Shown: one piece after another, positions 36,139 to 46,490 of the stretch
How positions within the stretch are numbered: the first letter of the stretch is position 1
Layout: each line of letters opens with the position of its first letter
DNA from: Pandoraea thiooxydans
GTDB taxonomy: Bacteria > Pseudomonadota > Gammaproteobacteria > Burkholderiales > Burkholderiaceae
Direction: 5' to 3'
Assembly (NCBI RefSeq): GCF_001931675.1
Contig: NZ_CP014839.1
Coordinates: 3,906,001 to 3,970,000 of the forward strand
DNA: 64,000 nucleotides
Notes under the pieces: generated by a model
The model's input: the letters and a program-made list of their open reading frames with translations, nothing else
The model's database searches: none
Told to the model about the DNA's origin: nothing
Translations under genes and position numbers: made by a program

Positions 36139-37803
36139 TTATGGCGCGAACGCGCGCGCCAGAATCGCTTCCTGTGTTGCCTGGTTGACGTCGGCCGGCA
36201 GCGTACCGTAGACGCGTCCGCCGGACATTTCGAAGCGGCTGGCGAGAAAAGCTCCGGCGAGCGCGCTCGGCGCATGTGCGAGCATCAGGCCGGCCTGCGC
36301 CAGCAGGATCCATTGCTGAGCGATATGCCGCGCCATCGCTTCACGCGTCTCGGGCGGGCCGCTCACCTGCCGTCTCAGATCGGCCAATGCCGCCTTGAGC
36401 GCCGCGTGCCCCGACACCTGGTCGTCCAGTGCGTCGAGCAACGCATGCGCCAGCTCGGGCTCGCGCTGCACCGCACGCAACACGTCGAGGCACATGATGT
36501 TGCCGGAGCCCTCCCAAATCGAATTGACGGGCGCCTCGCGGTACAGCCGCGCCATCGGCCCGGTCTCGACGTAGCCGTTGCCGCCCCACACCTCCATGCT
36601 CTCGCCGGCGAATTCGAGCGCGCGCTTGCAAACCCAGAATTTCGCCGCAGGCAGCAAAATTCGCCGCCACGCGCGCGCCACGGGATCGTCCGGTCGGTCG
36701 AATGCGGCCGCCAGCTGCATCATCAGCAAGGTGGCGGCGGCCGACTCGAGCGCCAAATCGGTCAATACATTGCGCATCAGCGGCTGGGCGATCAGCGCCT
36801 GGCCGAACGCGCGCCGATGCCGCGCGTGATGGATTGCCTGCACCAACGACTGGCGCATCAGCGCGGCGCTGCCGATCACGCAGTCGAGCCGCGTATAGGT
36901 GGCCATCTCGAGGATGGTGGGAATGCCGCGCCCCTCGTCGCCCACCATCACGCCGTAGGCGTCCAGGAACTCGACCTCGCTGCTGGCGTTCGAGCGGTTG
37001 CCCAGCTTGTCCTTCAAACGCTGGATCTGCACCGGATTCTTTTGTCCGTCCGGCTTGAACCGCGGTACGAAAAAGCACGACAACGCATCGTGATCGGTGG
37101 TGCGCGCCAGCACCAGGTGGGCATCGCACATCGGCGCGGAGAAGAACCATTTATGCCCCACCAGCGCATATGCGCCGCCGCGCCCGCCCGGCCCCAGCGG
37201 CGTGGCCCGCGTCGTATTGGTACGCACGTCCGAGCCGCCCTGCTTCTCGGTCATGCCCATGCCGATCAGCACACTGCGCTTTTGCGCCAGCGGCAAATCG
37301 CGGGCGTCATGCTCGCGGGCGAAAAGTTTGTCCTGGAGTTGCGCAAACAGCGCCGGCTCCCTGGCGAGCACAGGAATGCTGGCGAAGGTCATGGTGGTCG
37401 GGCACAGGGTGCCGGCCTCGACCTGCCCATGCAGGAAATAGCCGGCCGCGCGCGCGGCCATCGCGCCCGGGCCCGGCGCGGACCACGGCAGCGCATGCAG
37501 GCCCTCGCCGCGCAACAGCCCCAGCAACGCATGCCAGCTCGGATGGAAATCCACCCGATCGATACGCCGCCCCTGGGGATCGTGGGTCACCAGTTCGGGC
37601 AAATGGTGATTGGCCTCGTCGGCCCATTGCTGCACCTGCGTCTGGCCAAGACGCGCACCGAAGCGCTGCAATTCGGCGGCGTGCCAGCCGGCGCCATGAC
37701 GCTCGACGGCCTCACCGAGCAAGGCATCGCAGCCATACAGGTCGTAGTTCTCCAGCATGGGCACCTGGTTTTCGACCTGATGCGTCGTCCATGGTGAACT
37801 CAT
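36139..37803 (-). CDS. acyl-CoA dehydrogenase, AidB-like
   Basis: A 554-residue flavoprotein of the AidB/long acyl-CoA dehydrogenase group. The N-terminal NQVPMLENYDLY motif, MGMTEKQGGSDVRTNTT near residue 190, the catalytic-region EMATYTRLDCVIGSAALMRQ near 312 and SIWEGSGNIMCLDVLRA near 435 all match AidB. E. coli AidB binds DNA and is induced by alkylation. Other members may oxidise short branched acyl-CoAs, so the role is open. GGAGGGAC precedes the ATG at 37803. It is divergent from the GMC oxidoreductase gene. Confidence 0.88.
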   Translation of the reverse strand: MSSPWTTHQVENQVPMLENYDLYGCDALLGEAVERHGAGWHAAELQRFGARLGQTQVQQWADEANHHLPELVTHDPQGRRIDRVDFHPSWHALLGLLRGEGLHALPWSAPGPGAMAARAAGYFLHGQVEAGTLCPTTMTFASIPVLAREPALFAQLQDKLFAREHDARDLPLAQKRSVLIGMGMTEKQGGSDVRTNTTRATPLGPGGRGGAYALVGHKWFFSAPMCDAHLVLARTTDHDALSCFFVPRFKPDGQKNPVQIQRLKDKLGNRSNASSEVEFLDAYGVMVGDEGRGIPTILEMATYTRLDCVIGSAALMRQSLVQAIHHARHRRAFGQALIAQPLMRNVLTDLALESAAATLLMMQLAAAFDRPDDPVARAWRRILLPAAKFWVCKRALEFAGESMEVWGGNGYVETGPMARLYREAPVNSIWEGSGNIMCLDVLRAVQREPELAHALLDALDDQVSGHAALKAALADLRRQVSGPPETREAMARHIAQQWILLAQAGLMLAHAPSALAGAFLASRFEMSGGRVYGTLPADVNQATQEAILARAFAP

Positions 37804-38015
37804 GATATGTCCCTCCGAGCACGGTCCGTTCCGCGAACGGCCTGCTTTCATCATAGATGACGCGCCGCTTGCGCCGCGCTGCCCACATCATAGAAGGGTT
37901 GCCGGCGCCAGGCAGCCGGCAAATTAGAGGAATACCTCGCATTGAGTCCGCCGACGCCGCGATTGCCGTGACTACAATCAGCGCACAACGACGATATAAA
38001 AACCGGGAGGAAGAC

Positions 38016-39608
38016 ATGGAGTACGACTATCTCGTGGTCGGCGCGGGATCGGGCGGGTGCGCGCTCGCGGCGCGCCTGGCCGACGCGCTGCCCGAGCGCA
38101 CGATTGCACTGCTGGAGGCCGGGCCCGACGACCATCACTGGCTGGTCAAAACGCCGCTCGGGCTGGCCGGCCTGGTGCCGTTCAAGTCGGCGCGCAACTG
38201 GGCGTTCCATACGACGCCGCAGCCCGCGCTCGACGGCCGGCGAGGCTATCAGCCGCGCGGGCGCGGCCTGGGCGGCAGCAGCTCGATCAACGCCATGATC
38301 TACACACGCGGGCATCCGCTCGATTACGACGCGTGGGCCGACGCCGGTTGCCCCGGCTGGCGCTGGCAGGACGTGCTGCCGTATTTCAAGCGAGCCGAGC
38401 ACAATGAACGCGGCGCCGACGCCTGGCACGGCACGCAAGGGCCGTTGAACGTGGCCGACCTGCGTTCGCCCAACCCGTTTTCGATGCGCTTTGTCGAGGC
38501 CGGCCGCCAAGCCGGCTTTGCGGTCAATGGGGATTTCAACGGTGCCTCGCAAGAGGGTGTGGGCCTGTACCAGGTGACGCAAAAGAACGGCGAGCGCTGG
38601 AACGCGGCACGCGCTTATTTGCACGGCCGCACGCGGCAAAACCTGCATGTCATGACAGGCACCAGCGCATTGCGTATCGTCTTCGAGGGCCGGCGCGCCG
38701 TGGGAGTCGAGGTGCAGCGGGGCGGCCGGCGCGAGACGTTGCGCGCACGCGCCGAAATCGTGCTTGCCGCCGGCGCCTTCAACAGCCCGCAATTGCTGAT
38801 GTGCTCCGGCATCGGTCCGACCGAGCACTTGCAATCGCTGGGCATCCCGGCGTTGGTCGAGGCCCCCGGGGTCGGCGCCAACCTGCAGGATCACCTCGAT
38901 GTCATCATCAATAAATGCGTGCCGTCGAGCGATCTGATCGGCTTCTCACCCGCCGGCATCGCACATTTGAGCGGTGCGCTGTTTGGCTACCTGCGCGAGC
39001 GGCGCGGCGTGTTCAGCAGCAACGTGGCCGAGGCCGGCGGCTTTTTGTCGAGCCAGCCGGGGCTCGATCGCCCCGATCTGCAATTGCACTTCCTGGTGGG
39101 GATTTCCGACGATCACAATCGCAAGCTGCATGTGCGTCACGGCTTTTCGTGCCACGTGTGCGTCTTGCGCCCGAAAAGTCGCGGCAACGTCACCCTGGCC
39201 AGTGCCGATGCGCGCCAGGCGCCGGTGATCGACCCGCGCTTTTTGAGCGAGCCCGAAGATCTCGAAGGCCTGTTGCGGGGCCTGCGCATCGTGCGCAAGA
39301 TTCTGGCGGCGCCCGCGCTCGCCGAATTCGGTGGCAAGGAGTTGTACTCGCAGGATGTGCAGAGCGATGACGGGCTGCGGGCGCTGATCCGCGCGCGGGC
39401 CGATACGATCTACCACCCGGTGGGTACCTGCCGGATGGGCAGCGACGCGGCCGCCGTGGTCGATCCGCAGTTGCGCGTGCGCGGTATCGAGCGGCTGCGC
39501 GTGGTCGATGCCTCGATCATGCCCACGCTGATCGGCGGCAACACCAACGCGCCGACCATCATGATTGCCGAAAAGGCCGCCGATCTGATGCGGCATGACG
39601 CGTCGTGA
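38016..39608 (+). CDS. GMC family oxidoreductase (choline dehydrogenase-like)
   Basis: A 530-residue FAD-dependent alcohol oxidoreductase. The FAD motif DYLVVGAGSGGCALAARLA is at residues 4-22, GMC signature 1 GRGLGGSSSINAMIYTRG near 82-99, signature 2 GAFNSPQLLMCSGIG near 254, and the active-site His/Asn are in YHPVGTCRMG near 467 and IGGNTNAPTIMIAEKAADLM near 510. GGGAGG precedes the ATG. The alcohol substrate is not identifiable. Divergent placement beside the aldehyde dehydrogenase operon suggests an alcohol-aldehyde-acid route. Confidence 0.92.
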   Translation: MEYDYLVVGAGSGGCALAARLADALPERTIALLEAGPDDHHWLVKTPLGLAGLVPFKSARNWAFHTTPQPALDGRRGYQPRGRGLGGSSSINAMIYTRGHPLDYDAWADAGCPGWRWQDVLPYFKRAEHNERGADAWHGTQGPLNVADLRSPNPFSMRFVEAGRQAGFAVNGDFNGASQEGVGLYQVTQKNGERWNAARAYLHGRTRQNLHVMTGTSALRIVFEGRRAVGVEVQRGGRRETLRARAEIVLAAGAFNSPQLLMCSGIGPTEHLQSLGIPALVEAPGVGANLQDHLDVIINKCVPSSDLIGFSPAGIAHLSGALFGYLRERRGVFSSNVAEAGGFLSSQPGLDRPDLQLHFLVGISDDHNRKLHVRHGFSCHVCVLRPKSRGNVTLASADARQAPVIDPRFLSEPEDLEGLLRGLRIVRKILAAPALAEFGGKELYSQDVQSDDGLRALIRARADTIYHPVGTCRMGSDAAAVVDPQLRVRGIERLRVVDASIMPTLIGGNTNAPTIMIAEKAADLMRHDAS

Positions 39609-39637
39609 AACGCGCCTGCCGTCACACCGGAGTCAGG

Positions 39638-41110
39638 CTAGGCTGACAGCTTCTTGCGCAGCAATTCGTTGACCTGCTGGGGGTTCGCCTTGCCTTTGGT
39701 GGCTTTCATCGCCTGGCCGATCAGCGCGTTGAAGGCCTTCTCCTTGCCGGCCCTGAACTCTTCGACCGACTTGGCATTGGCCGCCAGCACTTCGTCGATG
39801 ATCTTCTCCAGCGCACCGGTGTCGGAGATCTGCTTGAGGCCTTTCGACTCGATGATGCGATCGGCTGCCGCTTCGTCGTCGGCGGGCTCGTCCCACATAT
39901 GCTGGAACACTTCCTTGGCGATCTTGTTGGAGATCGTGCCGTCGGCGATGCGCGCCAGCAAGCCGGCGAGTTGCGCGGCCGACACCGGGCAGGCCGCCAG
40001 TTCGATGCCGTCACGGTTGAGTTGCGAGGCCAGCTCGCCCATGATCCAGTTGGCGGCCGGCTTGGCACTGGCCGCGCCGGCCCGGGCGACGACCGCCTCG
40101 AAATAGGTCGCCATGGCCTTGGATGACGTCAGCACGGCGGCGTCGTATTTGGTCAGTCCGTACTGCTCGACCAGACGCGCCTGCATCGCCCCGGGCAACT
40201 CCGGCAGCTCGCCGCGCACACGCTCGATCCAGTCGGCGGCGATCACCAAGGGCATCAGATCCGGATCGGGGAAATAGCGATAATCATGCGCGTCTTCCTT
40301 GCTGCGCATCGAGCGGGTTTCTCTCTTGTCCGGATCGTACAGGCGCGTCTCCTGCACGACCTCGCCACCGTCCTCGATCAATTCGATCTGACGCCGCACC
40401 TCATAGTGAATTGCCTCCTCGAGGAAGCGAAACGAGTTCAGGTTCTTGATTTCGGCGCGCGTGCCGAAAGCTTCCTGCCCCACCGGGCGCACCGAGACGT
40501 TCGCGTCGCAGCGAAACGATCCTTCCTGCATGTTGCCGTCGCAAATGCCCAGCCACACCACCAGGCCGTGCAGCGCCTTGGCATAGGCCACCGCCTCCGC
40601 GGCGCTGCGCATATCCGGCTCGGTGACGATTTCGAGCAGCGGCGTGCCGGCCCGGTTCAGATCGATACCGGTCATGCCGGCGAAATCCTCATGCAGCGAC
40701 TTGCCGGCATCTTCCTCGAGATGGGCGCGCGTGAGCTGCACCGTCTTTTCGTAGGCCGGCATGCCCGTCTTCTCGTCGGCCGGGACTTGAATGGTCAGCG
40801 CGCCGCCCTGCACCACCGGGATTTCGTACTGGCTGATTTGATAGCCCTTGGGCAAATCCGGGTAGAAATAATTTTTCCGGGCGAAAATGCTTTGCGGCGC
40901 AATCGTCGCACCGATCGACAGCCCGAACTGGATCGCGCGTTCGACCGCGCCCCGGTTCATGACCGGCAATACGCCAGGCAGCGCCAGATCCACCGGGCAC
41001 GCCTGTGTGTTGGGCGCCGCCCCGAAGCGGGTCGATGCCCCTGAAAAAATTTTTGATGCCGTGGAGAGCTGCGCATGCGTCTCCAGGCCAATCACGACTT
41101 CCCATTGCAT
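39638..41110 (-). CDS. gatB: Asp-tRNA(Asn)/Glu-tRNA(Gln) amidotransferase subunit B
   Basis: GatB phosphorylates and positions the misacylated tRNA in GatCAB. The 490-residue protein has [13 protein letters not shown] at residue 2, [21 protein letters not shown] near 78, [11 protein letters not shown] near 130, [15 protein letters not shown] near 152, and the YqeY-like tail domain ending LLRKKLSA. The ATG at 41110 has AAGG upstream. An in-frame ATG lies 21 bases earlier. It is downstream of gatA with a small lipoprotein gene between. Confidence 0.97.
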   Translation of the reverse strand: MQWEVVIGLETHAQLSTASKIFSGASTRFGAAPNTQACPVDLALPGVLPVMNRGAVERAIQFGLSIGATIAPQSIFARKNYFYPDLPKGYQISQYEIPVVQGGALTIQVPADEKTGMPAYEKTVQLTRAHLEEDAGKSLHEDFAGMTGIDLNRAGTPLLEIVTEPDMRSAAEAVAYAKALHGLVVWLGICDGNMQEGSFRCDANVSVRPVGQEAFGTRAEIKNLNSFRFLEEAIHYEVRRQIELIEDGGEVVQETRLYDPDKRETRSMRSKEDAHDYRYFPDPDLMPLVIAADWIERVRGELPELPGAMQARLVEQYGLTKYDAAVLTSSKAMATYFEAVVARAGAASAKPAANWIMGELASQLNRDGIELAACPVSAAQLAGLLARIADGTISNKIAKEVFQHMWDEPADDEAAADRIIESKGLKQISDTGALEKIIDEVLAANAKSVEEFRAGKEKAFNALIGQAMKATKGKANPQQVNELLRKKLSA

Positions 41111-41130
41111 AGTGCTTACCTTTTCATTCA

Positions 41131-41583
41131 TCAGCCCGCGCGGCGCGTGGCCGCCGCGCAGATGCCGGCGTGAGGATCGAACATGACCGGCCATGCCTCT
41201 TGGTAAATGCCCGGCGTACAGTACTGCTCGCAATTCGCATGCGCCAGCGTCACGCGCCCCGGCTCCTGCCAGATCATCAGCTCGCAAGCGCTGCCGTCGC
41301 GCGCGCGCAGCTCGATTTGCGGACGTGTGCGCGTTTGCCGAAACTCGGACAGCTCGAAATGGCAACTGCCGCGCTGCCCAACCCATAGCCGCCAGGACAG
41401 CGCCTGCACCCAGTTGTCGCGCACCTTCAGGGTCGCCTGCTCGCGAAAGCCGTCCACATCCGTCTGAGCACAATGGCCGTCGAGATCGATCGGGTGATAG
41501 GCGATCGGCGCACTCGGCAGCGAACTGAAACTGCACGACGCAAGGAGCACGGCACAACCGGCCGCGGCCAGCGCATACCGCAT
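41131..41583 (-). CDS. small lipoprotein between gatA and gatB
   Basis: A 150-residue protein with a lipoprotein signal: a hydrophobic helix at residues 3-15 and lipobox LLASC with the acylated Cys at residue 17. No family is recognised. The mature part has pairs of Cys (residues ~38, 74, 99, 117, 121 and 142) and an aromatic-rich core ([13 protein letters not shown]). The start ATG shares one base with the gatA stop (TGATG), so it is translationally coupled. Why an envelope protein is tied to a tRNA amidotransferase is unclear. Confidence 0.8.
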   Translation of the reverse strand: MRYALAAAGCAVLLASCSFSSLPSAPIAYHPIDLDGHCAQTDVDGFREQATLKVRDNWVQALSWRLWVGQRGSCHFELSEFRQTRTRPQIELRARDGSACELMIWQEPGRVTLAHANCEQYCTPGIYQEAWPVMFDPHAGICAAATRRAG

Positions 41584-43079
41584 CAGACGCCCCCCTGCGG
41601 TTGGCGGCGATGCCAGTCGGTCACCTGCTGGAACGCGTGCGCGACCTGCAGCATGCGCGCCTCGTCAAAATAATTGCCGATGATCTGCATGCCGACCGGG
41701 CGCTGCGCCTGGCCGAAGCCAACCGGCACGCTCATGCCCGGCAAGCCCGCCAGACTGACCGACAGCGTATAGATATCGGCCAGGTACATCTTGAGCGGAT
41801 CGTCGCTCTTCTCACCCAGATTCCATGCCACGCTCGGCGCGACCGGTCCGATGATGAGGTCGCACTGGGCGAAAGCGTCCTGGAAGTCCTGCGCGATCAG
41901 GCGGCGAATGCGCTGCGCCTGCAGGTAATAGGCGTCGTAATAGCCATGCGACAGCACGTACGTGCCCACCAGGATGCGGCGCTTGACCTCGGCGCCGAAG
42001 CCTTCGGCGCGGGTCTTCTTGTACATGTCGAGCAGATCGGCATATTGCGCGGCCCGATGTCCGTAACGCACGCCGTCGAAGCGCGACAGATTGGACGACG
42101 CCTCGGCCGGCGCGATCACGTAATACACCGGGATCGACAGTTCGGTCTTGGGCAACGAAATCTCGACTCGCACGGCCCCGAGGCTCTCCAGCGTCTGCAA
42201 GGCATTTTCGATCGCCGTGCGTACGTCGTCGGCCAGCCCGTCGCCGAAATACTCGCGCGGCAGGCCGACGCGCAGCCCGGCCAGCGGCTGAGCCGCACTC
42301 GCGCCGGGCAACGGCTGGCCGAGCTGGCGCATGTAATTTTCGGCCGGACGCTCCAGGCTGGTCGAGTCGCGCTTGTCGAACCCTGCCATGGCGCTGAGCA
42401 ACTGCGCGCAGTCCGCCGCGCTGCGGCCGAGCGGGCCGCCCTGGTCGAGCGACGAGGCAAACGCGATCATGCCGTAGCGCGACACGTTGCCGTACGTCGG
42501 CTTGATGCCCGTGAGCCCGCAAAAAGCGGCGGGCTGCCGAATCGAGCCGCCGGTGTCCGTGCCGGTAGCCACCGGCGCCAGCCCACCGGCAACTGCCGCG
42601 GCAGACCCGCCGGACGATCCGCCGGGCACGGCGCTCAGGTCCCATGGGTTTTTCACGGGGCCAAAATGGGAGTTTTCGTTCGACGAGCCCATCGCGAACT
42701 CGTCCATATTGGTTTTGCCAAGGCATACCATGCCCGCTTCGGCCAGGCGCTCGACGACGGCGGCATCGAACGGACTGCGGTAGCCCGCCAGCATGCGCGA
42801 GCCGGCCGTGGAAACCCATTCGCGGGTGACGAAAACGTCCTTGTGAGCCAGCGGAATACCCAGCAGCGGGGCGGTCGCGCCGCCTTCGCCGCGCGCCAGC
42901 CGTGCGTCGGCCGCGCGGGCCTGGGCCAGCGTGGCCTCGGGCGACACGTCGACAAAGGCGTTGAGCGCCCGAGCCGCGTCGATACGGGCCAGATAATGTT
43001 GGGCCAGCTCGACGCTGGACACGCGCTTGGTGTCGAGCGCCGTGCGCAGGTCTTGCAAATCGGTCAGGGAGAGTTCCAT
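41583..43079 (-). CDS. gatA: Asp-tRNA(Asn)/Glu-tRNA(Gln) amidotransferase subunit A
   Basis: GatA is the glutaminase/amidase subunit, releasing ammonia from glutamine. The 498-residue amidase-signature protein has the catalytic Lys in [12 protein letters not shown] near residue 75, and the cis-Ser and nucleophile Ser in [17 protein letters not shown] and [16 protein letters not shown] near residues 146-180. The ATG at 43079 matches the family start. The upstream gene gatC ends 51 bases away, and the downstream lipoprotein gene overlaps by one base. Confidence 0.97.
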   Translation of the reverse strand: MELSLTDLQDLRTALDTKRVSSVELAQHYLARIDAARALNAFVDVSPEATLAQARAADARLARGEGGATAPLLGIPLAHKDVFVTREWVSTAGSRMLAGYRSPFDAAVVERLAEAGMVCLGKTNMDEFAMGSSNENSHFGPVKNPWDLSAVPGGSSGGSAAAVAGGLAPVATGTDTGGSIRQPAAFCGLTGIKPTYGNVSRYGMIAFASSLDQGGPLGRSAADCAQLLSAMAGFDKRDSTSLERPAENYMRQLGQPLPGASAAQPLAGLRVGLPREYFGDGLADDVRTAIENALQTLESLGAVRVEISLPKTELSIPVYYVIAPAEASSNLSRFDGVRYGHRAAQYADLLDMYKKTRAEGFGAEVKRRILVGTYVLSHGYYDAYYLQAQRIRRLIAQDFQDAFAQCDLIIGPVAPSVAWNLGEKSDDPLKMYLADIYTLSVSLAGLPGMSVPVGFGQAQRPVGMQIIGNYFDEARMLQVAHAFQQVTDWHRRQPQGGV

Positions 43080-43130
43080 AAAACCATCAGGAGAAAATGC
43101 GATTGAGCGGCGCACAGCATTGCGCCGCGC

Positions 43131-43430
43131 TCATTCAATGACTTTGGGTACCAGATACAGCCCGTCCTGCACGGCCGGCGCGGGCCGTTGATTGGCCTCG
43201 CGGTCGACCGCCTCGGTCACCGCGTCCTCGCGCAGGCGCAGGCTCACCGCCTGGATCTGTTCGATCGGATGCGCCAGCGGCGCGACGCCTTCGGTGTCGA
43301 CCGCCTGCATCTGTTCGACCAGCCCGAAAAACCCATTCAATTCCGCAAGCGTGTGCTCGGCTTCGCCGGGCGCGAGTTCGATGCGCGCCAGATGCGCGAT
43401 GCGCGTGACATCGCTGAGATTCAATGCCAT
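43131..43430 (-). CDS. gatC: Asp-tRNA(Asn)/Glu-tRNA(Gln) amidotransferase subunit C
   Basis: GatC stabilises the GatA-GatB interface. The 99-residue protein shows [14 protein letters not shown] at residues 6-19, [25 protein letters not shown] in the middle and [11 protein letters not shown] at the end, all family hallmarks. The ATG at 43430 is followed by the conserved first helix. First gene of the gatCA-lipoprotein-gatB operon. Confidence 0.95.
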   Translation of the reverse strand: MALNLSDVTRIAHLARIELAPGEAEHTLAELNGFFGLVEQMQAVDTEGVAPLAHPIEQIQAVSLRLREDAVTEAVDREANQRPAPAVQDGLYLVPKVIE

Positions 43431-44882
<1,452 letters not shown>

Positions 44883-44950
44883 TCCTGCGACGAGCACGGC
44901 TCCGCGGCACAGCCGACGGATCCTTTTAAGACGGTTTTTCAAGGCATTGC

Positions 44951-45937
44951 ATGCAGTACAGTCCGCCGCCACTCTTCAAGCAAGGGCCGTCGGCGCTGGC
45001 GCGACTCATCTGTTTCGTCGCGTTGGCCGTCGGCCTGCTCGTGGTCGACTCGCACTACAAAACGCTCGAAAAGCTGCGCTACTTCATCGGCACGGCGCTC
45101 TACCCATTGCAGCGCGTCATGCTGGTGCCACGCGACAGTTTGGTGGGCGCCTCCGATTTTCTGGTCAGCGAAGGCCAGTTGCGCGCCCAGAATCGTCTGC
45201 TGCGCGAGCGCAACCTGGCGTTGTCGGCGCAAGCCATGCTCAACGCCGAGCTCAGCGCCGAGAACGACCACCTGCGACAATTGCTGGCGTTACGCGATCG
45301 CATGCAGGTGCCGACCATTCCCGCTCAGATCGAATACGACACACGCGATCCGTTCACGCAGAAGGTCGTCATCGACCGGGGCTCGCGACAGGGCGTCAAG
45401 GCCGGCGCGCCGGTGATCACCGAGCAGGGGTTGCTGGGCCAGGTCACGCGCGTGTTTCTGATGTATTCCGAAGTAACTCTGATCACCGACAAGGATCAGG
45501 CAGTGCCCGTGCAACTGTTGCGCAGCGGTGTCAACAGTGTGGTCTACGGCGGCCTGCCGGGCGGTGCGCTCGATCTGCGATACATTCCTTTGAGTGCCGA
45601 CGTGAAAGTTGGCGATCAGGTCGTCACCAACGGCCTGGGCGGCGTGTATCCCGCCGGCGTGCCGGTCGCGCGAGTCACGCGTGTGGACAAGCAGTCCGAC
45701 ACGACATTCGCGCGTATCGTTTGCCAGCCGGTGGCGCAACTGCATAGCCAACGCCAAGTGCTGGTGCTGCAATATAATCCGCCCCCACCGCCGGAGGCCG
45801 AGGCCGCCACCGATCAAAAAGCGCCGCCGACGGGCAAGGACGGCAAAGATAGCAAGAAGGCCGAGACCCGCAAGACAGGCAAGTCTCAAGGCGCGGCCGC
45901 GCACGCGCAGAAAGCGCCCGCAAAGAAAACACCATGA
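44951..45937 (+). CDS. mreC: rod shape-determining protein MreC
   Basis: MreC links cytoplasmic MreB to periplasmic wall enzymes and activates PBP2. The 328-residue protein has one transmembrane helix (residues ~16-36), a coiled coil at ~65-115 (NRLLRERNLALSAQAML) and two beta-barrel domains with VVIDRGSRQGVKAGAPVI near 137 and GDQVVTNGLGGVYPAGVPV near 220. The C-terminal 55 residues are a Pro-, Lys- and Ala-rich tail that is probably disordered. It lies 68 bases after mreB. Confidence 0.96.
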   Translation: MQYSPPPLFKQGPSALARLICFVALAVGLLVVDSHYKTLEKLRYFIGTALYPLQRVMLVPRDSLVGASDFLVSEGQLRAQNRLLRERNLALSAQAMLNAELSAENDHLRQLLALRDRMQVPTIPAQIEYDTRDPFTQKVVIDRGSRQGVKAGAPVITEQGLLGQVTRVFLMYSEVTLITDKDQAVPVQLLRSGVNSVVYGGLPGGALDLRYIPLSADVKVGDQVVTNGLGGVYPAGVPVARVTRVDKQSDTTFARIVCQPVAQLHSQRQVLVLQYNPPPPPEAEAATDQKAPPTGKDGKDSKKAETRKTGKSQGAAAHAQKAPAKKTP

Positions 45938-45947
45938 AGAGTCTTCC

Positions 45948-46460
45948 ATGACCCGCCCGCAATACATACTGCTGCCGGTCAATCCGTACTTCATCGCCAT
46001 CAGCCTGATCGGCGCCTTTCTGGTCAATCTGATGCCATGGGGCGACATTCCGGTGATGCCCGACTTCGTCGCGCTGGTGTTGATTTTCTGGAATATCCAC
46101 CAGCCCCGCAAAGTCGGCATGGGCATTGCGTTCATCGTCGGCCTGCTGATGGACGTGCACAATGCGGGCCTGCTCGGCGAGCACGCACTGGCCTACACGC
46201 TGCTGTCGTATGGCGCGATCATGATCCACCGGCGCGTGCTGTGGTTCACCCTCTTCACCCAGTCGCTGCTGGTGCTGCCGCTGCTGTTGCTGGCGCATCT
46301 CGTGCCGTTCCTGATACGTTTGGCGACCGGCGCGCCGTTTCCCGGCTGGTGGCCGTTGCTCGCCGCTTTCGTCGAAGCGGCCTTGTGGCCGATCGTCAGC
46401 ATTCTCCTGCTGGCCCCCCAGAAGCGCGCCGTCGACCGCGACGATACGCGGCCGATCTGA
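45948..46460 (+). CDS. mreD: rod shape-determining protein MreD
   Basis: A 170-residue integral membrane protein with five or six transmembrane helices. Family segments are PWGDIPVMPDFVALVLIFW near residue 30, KVGMGIAFIVGLLMDVHNAGLLGEHALAYTLLSY (read in parts) near 55, and PGWWPLLAAFVEAALWPIV near 130. MreD works with MreC and PBP2 in the elongasome. The ATG at 45948 is 10 bases past the mreC stop. Confidence 0.94.
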   Translation: MTRPQYILLPVNPYFIAISLIGAFLVNLMPWGDIPVMPDFVALVLIFWNIHQPRKVGMGIAFIVGLLMDVHNAGLLGEHALAYTLLSYGAIMIHRRVLWFTLFTQSLLVLPLLLLAHLVPFLIRLATGAPFPGWWPLLAAFVEAALWPIVSILLLAPQKRAVDRDDTRPI

Positions 46461-46490
46461 TTTCGTCACGCCAGGGACGGCCCGCTTCGC

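Noticed and set aside
35554-37797. 747-codon plus-strand frame opposite the aldehyde and acyl-CoA dehydrogenase genes
   Set aside because: Shadow frame. It spans the junction of two real genes, which a true gene would not do.
41601-43106. 501-codon plus-strand frame opposite gatA
   Set aside because: Composition and absence of motifs mark it as antisense to gatA.
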